Assembly (NCBI GenBank): GCA_011799875.1
Contig: CM022298.1
Coordinates: forward strand, 50,292,749-50,356,748
From: Thinopyrum elongatum
Taxonomy: Eukaryota; Streptophyta; Magnoliopsida; Poales; Poaceae
DNA length: 64,000 bases
Reading direction: 5' to 3'
Shown: piece after piece, positions 21,903 through 33,013 of the stretch
Numbering within the stretch: the first letter of the stretch is position 1
Layout of the letters: every line of letters begins with the position of its first letter
Made by a program: the position numbers and the translations under genes
The notes under the pieces: model-generated
What the model was told of the DNA's origin: nothing
The model's input: only the letters and a program-made list of their open reading frames with translations
Databases searched by the model: none

Positions 21903-24662
21903 ATGGACCGTTTGTTTCCACCGCGTCCTACGATACAGCTTGTGCTTCGCACTTGGGCTCGTGATGCCCCTGGTTTTCCAGCTGTCCTGATCGCTCTCAT
22001 GACCAGACTTGGCTACCGCTGGTACCCTGAGTACATGGTTTACGAGGATTACCGCGAGTTTAATCAGGAGCAGTACCATGCTGATGTTCGTATCTATGAT
22101 CGGCAGAATGACTCAGACACCGAGCTGCACCTTTTCCACGGTATCGGCGTAACGATTGAGATGGCAGTACATGATGCCGCCTACTCTGCTGTCGCACGTC
22201 TTCGAGGACAGTTCAGTGATATCTTGGATGACTCTGAGTTCCGATACATTCTGGATGCCCCAGCTACATTCTCCCGTCTGACGAATTATATATTCATGGA
22301 TTACCTCGACAAATTCGTCGTGGTATATCTAGATGATATTCTGGTCTATTCTAAGAATAAAGAGGAACATGCTGGACATCTCTGCCTTGTTCTAGAAAGG
22401 CTCCGAGAACACCAGTTGTATGCCAAGTATTCCAAATGCGAATTTTGGCTTCCTGAAGTAACTTACCTTGGACATGTGATTTCCAAGGATGGGATTGCTG
22501 TTAACTCTGAACGAGTTCAGGCTATTCTCGACTGGACTCCCCCAAAGAATGTTAAGCAAGTCAGAAGTTTTCTCGGACTCGCTAGTTATTGCCGTCGATT
22601 CGTTGAGAACTTTTCCAAGATTGCAAAACCATTGACAAATCTGCTTCACAAAGGTGTTAAATTTGAGTGGACAGAAAAATGTCAAGAAAGCTTTCAGACA
22701 CTAAAAGATAAATTGACATCTGCCCCAGTACTAGCACCCCCGGATTCCCAAAAGGATTTCGTGATATACTGTGATGCATCTCGTCAAGGATTAGGCTGTG
22801 TCCTAATGCAAGAGCGCAAAGTGATTGCTTATGCCTCCCGACAATTGCGTCCTCATGAAGAAAATTATCCCGTGCATGATCTTGAACTTTCTGCGGTTAT
22901 CTATGCCTTGAAGCTATGGCGACATTACCTTCTCGGTAACCGTTGCGAGATATACACGGATCACCAAAGCTTGAAGTATTTATATACTCAACCAGATCTG
23001 AACCTTCGTCAACAAAGATGGCTCGAAACAATTGCCGATTATGATATGAATATTTCATATACCCCCGGCAAGGCTAATGTAATAGCCGATGCTTTGAGTC
23101 GCAAGTCCTATAGCAACGATCTTATGGTTCAAGAAACACAACCTCTTCTCCATGAAGAGCTTTGCAAATTGAACCTCCATATTGTTCCACAGGGTTATCT
23201 CAATACCCTGGTTGTCGAACCAGATTTAGAACACGGCATTAAGGTTATGCAAAGGTATGACACTGAAGTTGAAAAGATCAAGCGATACCTCGAGAAAGGA
23301 AAGCCGTCAGAATTCCATCTTGATGCAGATGGGATCCTATTTTTCCAACACCGTCTCTTCGTACCCAAGTTCAAGAATGAGAGGGAAAACGTTATGAAGG
23401 AAGCTCATGACACTCCCTTGTCCATTCATCCTGGTAGCACAAAGATGTACCGTGACATTTGTCAGAGATACTGGTGGCCTAATATGAAGCGAGACATTGC
23501 TCGTTATGTTTCTGAGTGTGACGTTTGCCGCCGCGTTAAGGCTCAACATCAAAGGCCCGCAGGAACTCTGCAACCCCTGGAAATTCCTGAATGGAAATGG
23601 GACAAGGTCCAAATGGATTTCATTACTGGTTTTCCCAAATCCCAGAAGGGTAATGATGCTATATTTGTCGTCATTGACCGATTCTCTAAGGTTGCCCACT
23701 TTCTGCCAGTTAAAGAGACAATCACTGCTAGCCAGTTAGCAGACTTGTATGTTTCCCGAATTGTGTCACTCCACGGTGTTCCGTTGGAGATCAGTTCTGA
23801 TCGTGGCAGCCTCTTCACCTCCAGATTCTGGAATAGTTTCCAAGAAGCTATGGGAACTCATCTGTCTTTTAGCACCGCTTTTCACCCTCAGTCACAGGGT
23901 CAAGTTGAACGAGTTAATCAAGTGCTCGAAGATATGCTTCGAGCTTGCGTCATCTCCTTCGGTAAGAAATGGGAGGAATCTCTCCCGTATGCCAAATTCT
24001 CTTACAATAATAGCTATCAAGCTAGTCTGAAGATGGCACCGTTTGAAGTTCTATACGGTCGTAAGTGTCGAACCCCTCTGAATTGGTCAGAAACTGGGGA
24101 ACGCTCACTCGTCGGACCGGACATTATTCGGCAAGCTGAAGAACAAGTCCGCATTGTTCGTGAACATTTGAAATCTGCTCAGTCTCGTCAGAAGAGCAAC
24201 TATGACCGTAAGCACCAGGAAATGGTCTATCAACCTGGCGAACAAGCTTACCTTCGTGTCACTCCATTGAAAGGCACTCATCGGTTCGGAATCAAAGGCA
24301 AGTTAGCCCCTCGCTACATTGGCCCGTTCCGTATTCTTGCCCGTCAAGGAGAAGTGGCATATCAATTGGAATTGCCGCCAAATCTTTCACAAGTACATGA
24401 TGTCTTTCATGTATCCCAACTCCGCCGCTGCTTCAAGGATCCTATTCGTGCTGTGGATCATGAAGTGCTTGAATTACGGGAAGATCTGTCATATCCAAAA
24501 TATCCCATCCGTATTCTTGATCAAGCTGAGCGTCGAACATGTCAAAAGTCAATCAAGTTCCTCAAGGTTCAGTGGTCAAATCATTCTGAAGATGAAGCCA
24601 CTTGGGAACGCGAGGATCGTCTTCGCGAAGAATACCCCTCTTTCTTTCAGTCTTCCTCTTAA
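21903..24662 (+). CDS. T1 polyprotein: leader peptide fused to truncated RT, RNase H, integrase, chromodomain
   Basis: The frame is 919 codons with no stop; an upstream in-frame ATG at 21828 lies in the pyrimidine-rich leader, so I prefer 21903. Residues 1-117 are an unrecognised leader domain. RT begins abruptly in the palm with A-P-A-T-F and has the Y-L-D-D motif at 142-145; the fingers, the first catalytic Asp region, protease and gag are missing. RNase H starts near 290 (C-D-A-S). Integrase has an H-H-C-C zinc region near 505-550 and catalytic D572, D633 and E669 with 35-residue D-E spacing. A chromodomain-like segment (about 860-912, ending A-T-W-E-R-E) would target heterochromatin in chromoviruses. 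The junction is in frame, so integrase could still be made; reverse transcription could not. Confidence 0.9.
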   Translation: MDRLFPPRPTIQLVLRTWARDAPGFPAVLIALMTRLGYRWYPEYMVYEDYREFNQEQYHADVRIYDRQNDSDTELHLFHGIGVTIEMAVHDAAYSAVARLRGQFSDILDDSEFRYILDAPATFSRLTNYIFMDYLDKFVVVYLDDILVYSKNKEEHAGHLCLVLERLREHQLYAKYSKCEFWLPEVTYLGHVISKDGIAVNSERVQAILDWTPPKNVKQVRSFLGLASYCRRFVENFSKIAKPLTNLLHKGVKFEWTEKCQESFQTLKDKLTSAPVLAPPDSQKDFVIYCDASRQGLGCVLMQERKVIAYASRQLRPHEENYPVHDLELSAVIYALKLWRHYLLGNRCEIYTDHQSLKYLYTQPDLNLRQQRWLETIADYDMNISYTPGKANVIADALSRKSYSNDLMVQETQPLLHEELCKLNLHIVPQGYLNTLVVEPDLEHGIKVMQRYDTEVEKIKRYLEKGKPSEFHLDADGILFFQHRLFVPKFKNERENVMKEAHDTPLSIHPGSTKMYRDICQRYWWPNMKRDIARYVSECDVCRRVKAQHQRPAGTLQPLEIPEWKWDKVQMDFITGFPKSQKGNDAIFVVIDRFSKVAHFLPVKETITASQLADLYVSRIVSLHGVPLEISSDRGSLFTSRFWNSFQEAMGTHLSFSTAFHPQSQGQVERVNQVLEDMLRACVISFGKKWEESLPYAKFSYNNSYQASLKMAPFEVLYGRKCRTPLNWSETGERSLVGPDIIRQAEEQVRIVREHLKSAQSRQKSNYDRKHQEMVYQPGEQAYLRVTPLKGTHRFGIKGKLAPRYIGPFRILARQGEVAYQLELPPNLSQVHDVFHVSQLRRCFKDPIRAVDHEVLELREDLSYPKYPIRILDQAERRTCQKSIKFLKVQWSNHSEDEATWEREDRLREEYPSFFQSSS

Positions 24663-24685
24663 TTCTCGGGACGAGAATTCTTAAT

Positions 24686-24698
24686 AGATGAGGAGAGT
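24686..24698 (+). other. Polypurine tract of T1
   Basis: AGATGAGGAGAGT abuts the 3' LTR start TGTAACACC at 24699, the expected position for the plus-strand primer. Confidence 0.8.
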
Positions 24699-27600
24699 TG
24701 TAACACCCCCGGTGGTTAGCAACAGTAATCACTTTTGATAATGGCATGTTAGCATGATCAACAGTGCATAATCATCATTAGCATCATATTGCATTTCAAC
24801 TCCTAAGTCAAATTCAAATTTAAATGAAAGTGGAATATAAAAGTTGTCCAACATAGAAACTAAAATGTCAGATAAATAACAAATATTCCAGAGGCTATTC
24901 TAAAATTGAAACCAACATCATTGGAATTGGATAAGTGACTCGAACAACCTCAAACAGTGGATAAAGATAATATTTAATAACCATTTATTAAATCTGAAAT
25001 GAATATGGAATTATATTTTGTCCAAACTAATTTTAGGTGTTAGGGAATAATGCACTGGTATTATGAACTAGGTCTCATGTTTTACAAAACTCAAATGGTG
25101 ACCTGACTATACTAAACAGAGAAAAGAAAATAAAGAAAGAAGAAAAAAAAGGAACAGAAGGAGAGAGCAAACACACCCCCCCTTCCCTGGCCGAATGGCC
25201 CAGCTACCACAGGCCGGCCGTCGCTCCCACCGGCCCACCCGCGGCCGGGGAGAAGGCCCCGAGAAACCTAGCAGACCACCCCCCCCCTCCTCGCTCACTC
25301 CTCCCCCCTCCTCCCGATCCAGAAACTGGATCGGGCCGACGCGCGACGCCGCCCGTCCTCTCCTCTTCCCCGACCAGCGCGCTAGCGCTCGGCGCCCCCC
25401 CACCCCGTCGCCGCTCGACGCCGCCACCGGACCGCCTCGCTGCCGTTCGCCGGGTCGCACGCCACCTCATCCGGCACCGCCTCTCCCTCCCCGCCGACGA
25501 CCTCGTCCCCGGCTGCCCTCGCTCGGGCCCGAGCCCAGCGCGCTCGCCCCGACGCGCCCCGACCGCGCCCCGTCTCCGCCTCGTCTCGACGCCGTCGCGG
25601 ACCGCCGTCGCCCTTGACCTCGCAGCTAGCCGGACTCCACCGACGCCGGCCTCCTCGTCGACCCGTCGTCTCCGGCCTCCACCCCGAGCCCCTCCTCGCG
25701 CTCGACGCCGACGCCCCGCCTCGACCCCGTCGCCGACCCCCCTCCACGAGCTCGAGCCCGCTGCCCCGTCCCTGCAAATCTCGGTGAGGCCCCAGGCCTC
25801 CCCCTCCCCTGCCCCGTGCACGCGCACGCGCGCCGCCCCGCATCCACGCTCACCGCGCGCCCTCGCCGCGCACGCCGCCCGCCCGCACGCCGCACGCCGG
25901 CGCCGGCCCCCAGCGCTCCTCCCCGCGGCCGCCTCTCCACCGGCCACGGCCGGCGCGCCCCGCTCCGGCCTCTGGCCCTCGCCACCACCCCCGGCCGGCC
26001 ACCGCACCCTGGCCTCGGCCAGTGCGTGCGCGCGCACCCGCGCGCCCGCCCGCGCCCGTGTGGCCATTCGGGCCACAGACAGGTGGGGCCTAATGCCCCT
26101 GTGCCACTGCCAAACGGGCCCACGGCCCAGAACAAAAAAAAAAGGGAAAAAGAAAAATAATATAGAAAATAAAATAAAAGCAAAATAAAAATAAATAAAT
26201 AAATAATTAGATAAATTAATTAGTTAATTAATCCTGATTAGGTTAATCTAATTAACTAATTAGTGTTAATTAAACAGTAATTAGTAATTAACTTAATTAA
26301 CCGCTGACATCAGCATGAGGTCATGCTGATGTCATCATCAGCACTGTTTCGGATAATGTTGAATTAAATAATTAATTAAATTTCAGAAATTAATAAAAAC
26401 TTTAGAAAATCATATTAAATAAACCGTAACTCCGATGAAAATATTTTATACATGAAACTTGCTCAGAACGACGATACGAACCCGAATACATCCTCCGTAT
26501 TCCCGTCAGATGCCCGCAGCTATAAGAACGTTGAACTTTTAGACCGATTTCAGTAAATGAATTGTGCCCAACTTTAATTAAATAAATCCGAATAAATTCC
26601 TAAATTAACTAAATCATTTAGTTAGGCAGTAGAACACCCCGGCATATCATTTAGACATGTCATACATGTTGTTTGCATTATTGCCGTGAATTTATTGTTT
26701 CTCTCCCCCTCCTTCTTTCTCTCGATAGACGCTGAGACCGATGACGCTGCACCAGGTTACGACTACTCTACCGACGAGCAGCCCGTTGACGACCTCCCTC
26801 TCTTGCCAGAGCAACCAGGCAAGCCCCCCCCCTTGAGCATTCCAGATATCGCCCATTCTATTCTCCTGCTTGCATTAGAATTTCGCTACTGTTAATGTAT
26901 GCTCCTATTCTGATGCATAGCCTGCTGTTGTAACCTGTTCATTGCTACCTTACCTGCCTATGATAAACTGTTTAGTATAGGTTGGTATGAACCATCTGTG
27001 ACCCCACCACCTTACTTTGTCGCCCCTGCTTGTTCATCGACGACTCGATCAACGTGATCGTCGATCAGAGACAGACGCCTCACTTCACACCCCCCTTAGT
27101 TGTACGACTCTGCGTAGTAACTATCGAGTGCCGAGGGTGATACCTCGTAACGCACTCACGATGAATACTCTGCAGTATAGCTGTTCGGTCGTGGTCATCG
27201 AGGGTGATTCCTCCTTCTCCATGTCCGATACGACTCTGTCGTGCAACCCCTCAGTGTGAACCTCGAGGGTGATACCTCATACGTTCACCCTGATGAATAT
27301 GACCACACGGTTACTTGACCTTTTGCACAGGCGGGTCCACCCTGGTGGGTACCCGCTGGGGATCTATGATTTCGGGTGTGTCGGAAGGGCACTCGAGTGT
27401 GACATTGTGGCGGAGCATCAGAGACTCTGATTGTCTCCGCTTGATACTAATTGAGCCTATTGGATTTGGGTGTGTGATCTGAGTGGGCCGACGTGCCCTA
27501 TACGCACTACCACCACGCGGGATAATGGTTATGGGGCCCTCTGCGATGTACGTTTCTCCGAAAGCTTATCAGACGTCACGATTCACCGTGCGGGCTGATC

Positions 27601-28660
27601 GTCGGGATTGGGCTGGATACTTCACTGACGAGTTCAGTGTCGCACCTGCACCCCGGCCAGCCACGCAAAGCGCAGGGTGCCCAGGGCGATGGCCCGAGAC
27701 CCCTGGGTGCATAGGTTAGTCCGGCGTGCTGACCTCTCTGCTGAGCCTAGGTAGAGCGCTGCTTCGTGTTGATCTTCCGAGGACGGGCATTACCCAGCAA
27801 GTATGTCCGGCCAGAGTTGATCGAGCGTGTTGGGTAACAGTAGTGCACCCCTGCAGGGATGAATCTTCTATCGATAGCCGGTCCTACGGTAAAGGACGCT
27901 CAGTTTGTGTATCCCGATCTACTACTTAAACTGGATACTTGTTACTTAATTGAAGCTTCGGGATTACTTTCTTGCTGGGAGTCGAGGAAGGATCTTTGAG
28001 CTGTTCTTCAACATGTTTGCTAAATAAAATGCTATTCTACTCTCTTCTACTGCTGCAAGATGATGGCTTTGAAAGATGTTTGAAGATGCTAGTCTTCGAT
28101 AGGACTAGGCCTTCCTCTCTATTCTGGCATTTCTGCAGCCCAGTCCACATATACAGCCTTTTCTCCATTGATAATGTTGCATATGTAGTATAGATCCTTG
28201 CTTGCTGAGTACTTCGGATGAGTACTCACGGTTGCTTTATTTTCTCTTTTTCCCCCATATACCCCACCTTGATGATACACCAGACGATGGAGTCCAGGAG
28301 CCAGACGCCACCACCGGAGCCTACTACCAGGCGGGTCCAGAGGGCACGTACTACTGGATCGAGCCAGCTGACCAGGAGTAGGATCGGAGGCTCCCAGGCA
28401 GGAGGCCAACGCCTTTCGATCTAGTGTCGCTGTTTGTGCTAGCCTTCTTAAGGCAGAACTTGTCTAACTATGTCTGTACCCAGATATTATTTGTATGACT
28501 GACTTATGTATTCGGATCTTCGGATCCCTGGTCTGTAATATTGTGGACCTCCGTTTATTTGTGTTTAGAGTTGTGTTGTGATATCTTCCCGTGAGTCCCT
28601 GGGCTTGATCGTACACGTTTGCGTGTATGATTAGTGTACGATTGAACCGGGGGCATCACA
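24699..28660 (+). repeat. 3' LTR of T1
   Basis: It is 3962 bp, 119 bp shorter than the 5' LTR. From about 26690 to the end I count only about 11 substitutions against the 5' LTR. The GC-rich and AT-rich part at about 25080-26600 differs by many small insertions and deletions and has lost the TATA-like CTATAAGG of the 5' LTR. It ends GGGGGCATCACA, against GCGTCACA in the 5' LTR. Confidence 0.92.
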
Positions 28661-28893
28661 CCCAGTCAGATCCCTGTGGATTGGAGCCGCACCAGGACCA
28701 TGCTGCCTTAGACAGAGCTTTTCCGCTGCCATCACCTCTGTAATATATCTCATGTAAGACTTATATATCCATTAATAGAAATGCCTGTGTTCATGATACT
28801 TGTTGTAAGCGCGCAAGCCAGAGTGATTTCCTCGGATGGTATGCGTGGCGACCGTCTGGTTACAGTGGTAATTAGGCAGGGCGCTGCAGCAAG

Positions 28894-29180
28894 GATAGCT
28901 GTCGTCGTCCTCTTCTTCTTCATTTGTCTTCCATCATCACCCCTCTTTCTCCGTGCTTGGTCCAAACATTATAGTGGGGCATGAAATCGGACTCAAACAG
29001 GTGGACGTGAATGGTTCTTGACTTAGAGTAATTATGATCATTCTTACAGCTAGCACATGGACACGGCATAAAGCCATCCGCCCGCTTGTTTGCCTCAGCC
29101 GCAAGCAGAAAAGTACGCACGCCATTAACGAACTGGGGAGACCATCGGTCATCGTACATCCATTGCCGGCTCATCTTCAT
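28894..29180 (-). pseudogene. CACTA transposase (TNP2 type), N-terminal part with transposase-associated domain
   Basis: From the ATG at 29180 (or 29174) this frame encodes R-Q-W-M-Y-D-D-R-W, a C-P-C-A-S-C motif and H-G-E, the pattern of the transposase-associated domain (PF13963) that starts TNP2 proteins. One extra T in the run at about 28923-28925 (plus strand) shifts the frame before an acidic stretch. Beyond it the coding sequence runs to 28894 and continues at 13217 once the nested LTR and one GCAAG are removed. An upstream ATG at 29282 would add an unlikely hydrophobic leader. Confidence 0.85.
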
Positions 29181-29253
29181 TACATAGCACCAAAAAGACA
29201 AAATTAATACAAGTTCATACACATTTATTCTCATAAAACAACATACAAACTCT

Positions 29254-29880
29254 CTAGCTAAAGCATTTAAATGCAACAACAAATGCGATCAAGATCGCAA
29301 CTAAGGTAACAATTGATCCAACAGCATAATGATACCAAGCCTCACTATCAATGGCATATTTTCTAATCTTTCTAATCTGCAAGCGCATTTTCTCCATCTT
29401 GATCTTGTGATCATCAACGACATCGTCAACATACAACTCCAGTTTCATCTTCTCTTCTTCAATTCTTTTCAATTTTTCTTTCAAATAGTCGTTTTCTTTT
29501 TCAACTAAATTTAACCTCTCGACAAGAGGGTCGGTTGGAATTTGCGGTTCACATACCTCCTAGATAAAAATATATATGTCAACTTGATGGGCATCATTTG
29601 TCATAAACATGAAATGCAACAAATAGTTATAAAAGAGAATATACCTCATCTGAATCATAAACCGGACGAGGGCCGACGGGGACGGATATCAAAACCATGC
29701 CACTATGTATAACAAACAACTTACGGGTAAGAAAATTATACATGTAACTATATATCAAAATCACACAAACATGATTTTTTTATATAAAAAAGATAAGAAC
29801 AAGAGACTCACGAAGGTGGTTCCGGCGACGGGACGGTGCTGGCGATCGACGGTGGTCGTTAGGACGGGGACGAGAAGGCA
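29254..29880 (-). CDS. Small coiled-coil and membrane-segment protein carried by CACTA-A
   Basis: The last exon (29559-29254) encodes a Glu/Lys-rich coiled coil (E-K-L-K-R-I-E-E-E-K) and V-D-D-H-K-I-K-M, then A-W-Y-H-Y-A-V-G-S and one strongly hydrophobic segment of about 20 residues near the C-terminus. A middle exon (29702-29645) and a first exon ending at 29812 have good GT-AG signals; I see no convincing ATG, so the start at 29880 is approximate. It lies 73 bp upstream of the transposase start on the same strand. I recall similar small proteins in many grass CACTAs; the function is unknown. Confidence 0.55.
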
Positions 29881-30224
29881 CTAAGTAAACCAGACCTACA
29901 TATGCAAACTAAGAGTTAATTTGAGCTCAAATTGCATGTAAATCATATAAACTACCACATATAATTACTCCCAAACTAAAACCCACAAATCAATATACTT
30001 ATAGAGCATTGCAAGAGCTAATCTAGCAATGAGAGATGAAAGGACAAAGTTGCTAACCTTTGTGATCACTTGGATGGATGGGGGGCCTTCAAATCTTGAC
30101 AAATTTTGGCAAAAATGAAGGATGAGCTCGAGCAATGTGGAAGAACAGAGGAGAGAAAGGAATGAAAGGGGAAAACAGAGAGAAATGGGCTCGGGCTCGA
30201 CGAAGGGTTTATATAGAGGCATCT
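29881..30224. other. Promoter-side spacer of the CACTA-A genes
   Basis: No gene is seen. It lies between the 5' side of the two minus-strand genes and the subterminal array, so it probably holds their promoter. On the minus strand TATAAACCC occurs at about 30210. Confidence 0.45.
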
Positions 30225-30513
30225 TTAGTCCCGGTTGGTTATACAAACCGGGACTAAAGGTGCATCTCTAGTCCCGGTTCGTGCCACGAACCGGGACTAA
30301 AGGGGTTGGTGGGGCCCCAGCCTGACACCAGCCTGCCACCACCTCTTTAGTCTCGGTTCGTGCCACGAACCGGTACTAGAGGTTCAACACGAACTGGGAC
30401 TAATGAGTGCCGCCCACCTAGCCGTTGGAACCGGCACTAATGGTCACATTAGTGTCGGTCCGTAATTGAACCAGGACTAATGAGGTGAACATTAGGTCGT
30501 TTTTCTACTAGTC
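30225..30513 (-). repeat. Right subterminal array and degenerate right end of CACTA-A
   Basis: Inverted pairs of TAGTCCCGGTT and AACCGGGACTAAAGG repeat to about 30480. The end TTTTTCTACTAGTC (30500-30513) resembles an inverted CACTAGTAGAAAAA terminus with its last base changed. No target duplication of its own is found; AGTAGCGC repeats of half B start immediately. Confidence 0.75.
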
Positions 30514-30790
30514 AGTAGCGCTGGCTATATAGCTATCAATAGCGCTGGTACAAGTGCTACAGCTAACTGGTAGCAGTAGCGCTGGTTTTCCAGCGCTACT
30601 GCTATACCTAATTAGCAGTAGCGCTCGAATGGAACCAGCGCTACTGATAATAGTAAGTAGCAGTAGTGTTTCTTATGAAAAGGGCTACTGCTAAATTTTC
30701 CTGTATTTTTGAAAATGCAGCTTATTGTCACTGTATTTGTATAGGTTTTATATACAGTACTTTCATCATATAATTTTATGACCATAACTA

Positions 30791-30982
30791 GTTATTATAT
30801 ATATCACTGGGTGAAATGAATGTGGATTAGATTCAAGTGGAGGGAACATGTGGTGCACATCGAAAGTAGTACTAATCCAAACTTGATCTAGTTTGGATTA
30901 GTAGTACTTTCGATGTGCATCACATGTTACCTCCACTTGAATCTAATCCATGTTCATTTCACCCACTGATATATATAATAAC
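30791..30982. repeat. Near-perfect 192-nt hairpin
   Basis: Arms of about 92 nt (30791-30883 and 30892-30982) pair with few mismatches around an 8-nt loop, TTGATCTA. The ends are TTATTATATATATCA and its inverse. No clear target duplication flanks it, so it may be a small inverted-repeat element or a young small-RNA precursor. Confidence 0.8.
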
Positions 30983-31180
30983 TCATCATGCTCATATAAC
31001 AACTTAGTATCATGCATCATCATAATAACTTGGTCATCATTTTCGTCCATGAGACATCATATAACAACTTGGTCACTAGTCATAATCACAACTCCTCCTC
31101 CTCATCATCATCAACTCTAACACATTGTAACACATGATAACACATTGTACTTAAGACCTACTCCTCTCTCATAGGACCTA

Positions 31181-32400
31181 CTACCCTCTATAAGGTAAGA
31201 TAGCATAAAACAAGATAGGCCCTGACTCTCCATTATGGAGAATGGAGACTATTCTGTCTACAATTCTTGCGCTTCGCACAATGTTGCTTCCAAGTAGCTC
31301 CCTATGATTGTTCATACATTTTTTCCATTCTTTGATTGTCATGTCTTGATCGGTTTTAGAAATCCGGTATGAACAGTTGTGAAACCTAGGCAGATATGGC
31401 CGTAAGCTAATAACATCAAGCCGACCTTTCAGAAACATCAGATCAGGCACACAATCCTTCGGGATTTTCTATTGAAAAACATAATAATAACATCGTAGTT
31501 AGCAATGTAGTTTAGCTTTAAAAGTATATATGCAAAAGATGCACGGATGTCGTAATAGTAAAAAATCTTACCATGCCATCTCCATGGATGTTACCGTAGG
31601 TTAGCACATGCACTAGTGGCACGTATTGACCATAATGTGCAGGAGTTTGATAATTGATATTGTAATTCTCAACATCAATAATAAATGAGATAAGATGATC
31701 TTTCTCCTGATAAGTTAATTCTGCGCCATCGGTGTAGTAGGTTCTGTCTACCATCTTTCGTACATTTTTTGAAGAATGAAAATATGTTGTCAATGGAAAT
31801 AAGCTGTCAACTATTTTGAAATGAACAATATAAATTACTTAATAAATATGTTTGAGAAACTCACATAGTGGTAGAATTGGAAGCGTGTCAACAAGGACCC
31901 AAATGTCCATATTATCTTCATCGATGTCAGGATCACCAAGATCCAAGGTGACAAGCATACCCTCATGAAAATCATACGTCTTGCAAAGTGCTTCCCAATT
32001 CGGGCAACCAAAATGGGATACGCTCTCAGAATTGTATAGATTTACAGCAAAATCATAACCATGATGGGTCCTTAGGTGAACTATCTTTGTTTCCATACTT
32101 TCTTGATCTTCAAAATCCAGCCTCTCCAAGACATAGCGTCTTGCATGGCATGGGATAAGCTAGTCAAATTGTAAAAGAAGAAAATTACACGTTGAAGAAA
32201 CAGAAGTCATGCTTAATTATGAGAAAACACTTGTCTTTATTGCGTACCGTTTCAACATTGAAGGTCTCCTGGAGCTTAATACTGAAGCGCTGACCTTCTA
32301 CCAGGTGAGGCCTGTCACACAGACCCCGGTCATCACCGCACCAGTCGCACTCCAGGAGCCTATTGTCGTCGTCAGACATTTTCCTATGTTCATAATTCAA
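31181..32400 (-). pseudogene. B3-like domain protein carried by CACTA-B
   Basis: Four exons by splice signals: 32379-32248 (44 codons; M-S-D-D-D start with a C-x2-C cluster), 32159-31865, 31803-31572 and 31468-31181. Exon 2 has a T-H-H-G-Y-D-F-A-V and G-M-L-V-T-L-D-L pattern and exon 4 starts K-I-P-K-D-C-V-P followed by R-I-S-K. The pattern of short strands and I-P-K resembles plant B3 DNA-binding domains, and similar transposon-borne copies are common in Triticeae as far as I recall. Exons 2 and 3 do not join in phase as I place them, so the copy may be broken or one border wrong. It could bind the AGTAGCGC repeats; that is speculation. Confidence 0.5.
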
Positions 32401-32529
32401 AGATTAAACTTGTACAATTCAATATATGCACTACAAAAACTAAATTAGATCATTATTATTCATCACGGGTTGACTATCGGTCTGTCAAGTCTTTTCTTGA
32501 AAACTCTTAGCTCACGTGGTGTATATATT

Positions 32530-32632
32530 CGACAGTTGGTGATGGTCGCTCCTCCCTTCGTTCCCGAGTGCATTACACCAAAATGTCTAGCACACGGGTA
32601 CAAAGGAGAAGCGACCCCCACGACAACAGTCG
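32530..32632. repeat. First of two tandem MIR-like hairpins
   Basis: This 103-nt fold-back runs CGACAGTTG...CAACAGTCG. The arms share GGTCGCTYCTCC and CCCGNGTGC with small bulges, and the loop is ATTACACCAAAATGTCTA. Confidence 0.65.
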
Positions 32633-32655
32633 GGATTCTTCCTCTCTGACATTTG

Positions 32656-32758
32656 CGACTGTCGGTGATGGTAGCTACTCCTGTCATTCCAAAGTGCATT
32701 ACACCAAAATGTCTAGCACCTTGGAATGAAAAAGAAGCTACCCCCACGACAACAGTCG
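32656..32758. repeat. Second of two tandem MIR-like hairpins
   Basis: This 103-nt fold-back lies 126 bp downstream of the first, with the same loop ATTACACCAAAATGTCTA but changed arms (GGTAGCTNCT, CATTCCAA) that still pair. It lies just upstream of the B3-like gene when read on the minus strand. Confidence 0.65.
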
Positions 32759-32848
32759 GCATTCTTCTTCTCTCATATATATATGGTGGAGTCCCGACAG
32801 ACTTAAAGTCAACCCAAAATGTCGTTTAATTATCTTTTTTTCTACAAA

Positions 32849-33013
32849 ATCCGGGCCACTCGATATTTCCTACATATTCTAGCACAAGTCATGCCAAAAT
32901 TCACGGAAAAATCTGGCATGACCTTTGCTAAAACGGACATATATCGAGCACCTGAAATTTGCATGAATGGAAATTAATCAACACTCCAGCAAAACATAGG
33001 CCACTGTGAGGTG
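32849..33013. repeat. Hairpin shared with CACTA-C, partly decayed left arm
   Basis: The core AGCACAAGTCATGCC...GGCATGACCTTTGCT, flanked by CCACTCGATAT and ATATCGAGC, matches the better preserved fold-back at 57044-57239 and ends in the same CAAAACATAGGCC. Confidence 0.7.

Larger units (their letters stand above)
17428..28660 (+). mobile_element. Ty3/gypsy chromovirus-like retrotransposon T1 (complete ends, internally deleted)
   Basis: LTRs at 17428-21508 and 24699-28660 start TGTAACACCCCC and end GCGTCACA or GCATCACA. The duplication CCCAG lies at 17423-17427 and 28661-28665. A PBS of initiator-Met type follows the 5' LTR and a purine-rich tract precedes the 3' LTR. The internal region is only 3.19 kb and has one long frame with RT part, RNase H, integrase and a chromodomain-like C-terminus. 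The 4-kb LTRs, the PBS and the chromodomain suggest the Tekay/Del branch. With gag and protease missing, it would need help in trans to move. Confidence 0.93.
13218..28888 (+). mobile_element. Solo LTR of a large gypsy-type element, split by T1
   Basis: The LTR begins TGTGACACCC (13218) and ends GCGCTGCA (28888), with the exact 5-bp duplication GCAAG at 13213-13217 and 28889-28893. Without T1 it is about 4.43 kb (13218-17427 and 28666-28888). Removing it and one duplication joins the transposase frame of 28894-29180 to that of 13217-10195 in phase, which independently confirms both borders. No internal domain, PBS or PPT is seen, so it is a solo LTR. A TATA-like CTATAAAA at 14902 within a GC-rich stretch is the likely core promoter and fixes the plus orientation. 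Long open frames here are GC-rich shadows. Confidence 0.85.

Noticed and set aside
30500..30530. An independent right border of a complete CACTA-A
   Set aside because: The last base of the terminus is changed, no 3-bp duplication is found, and the outer GTT pair fits the composite better.
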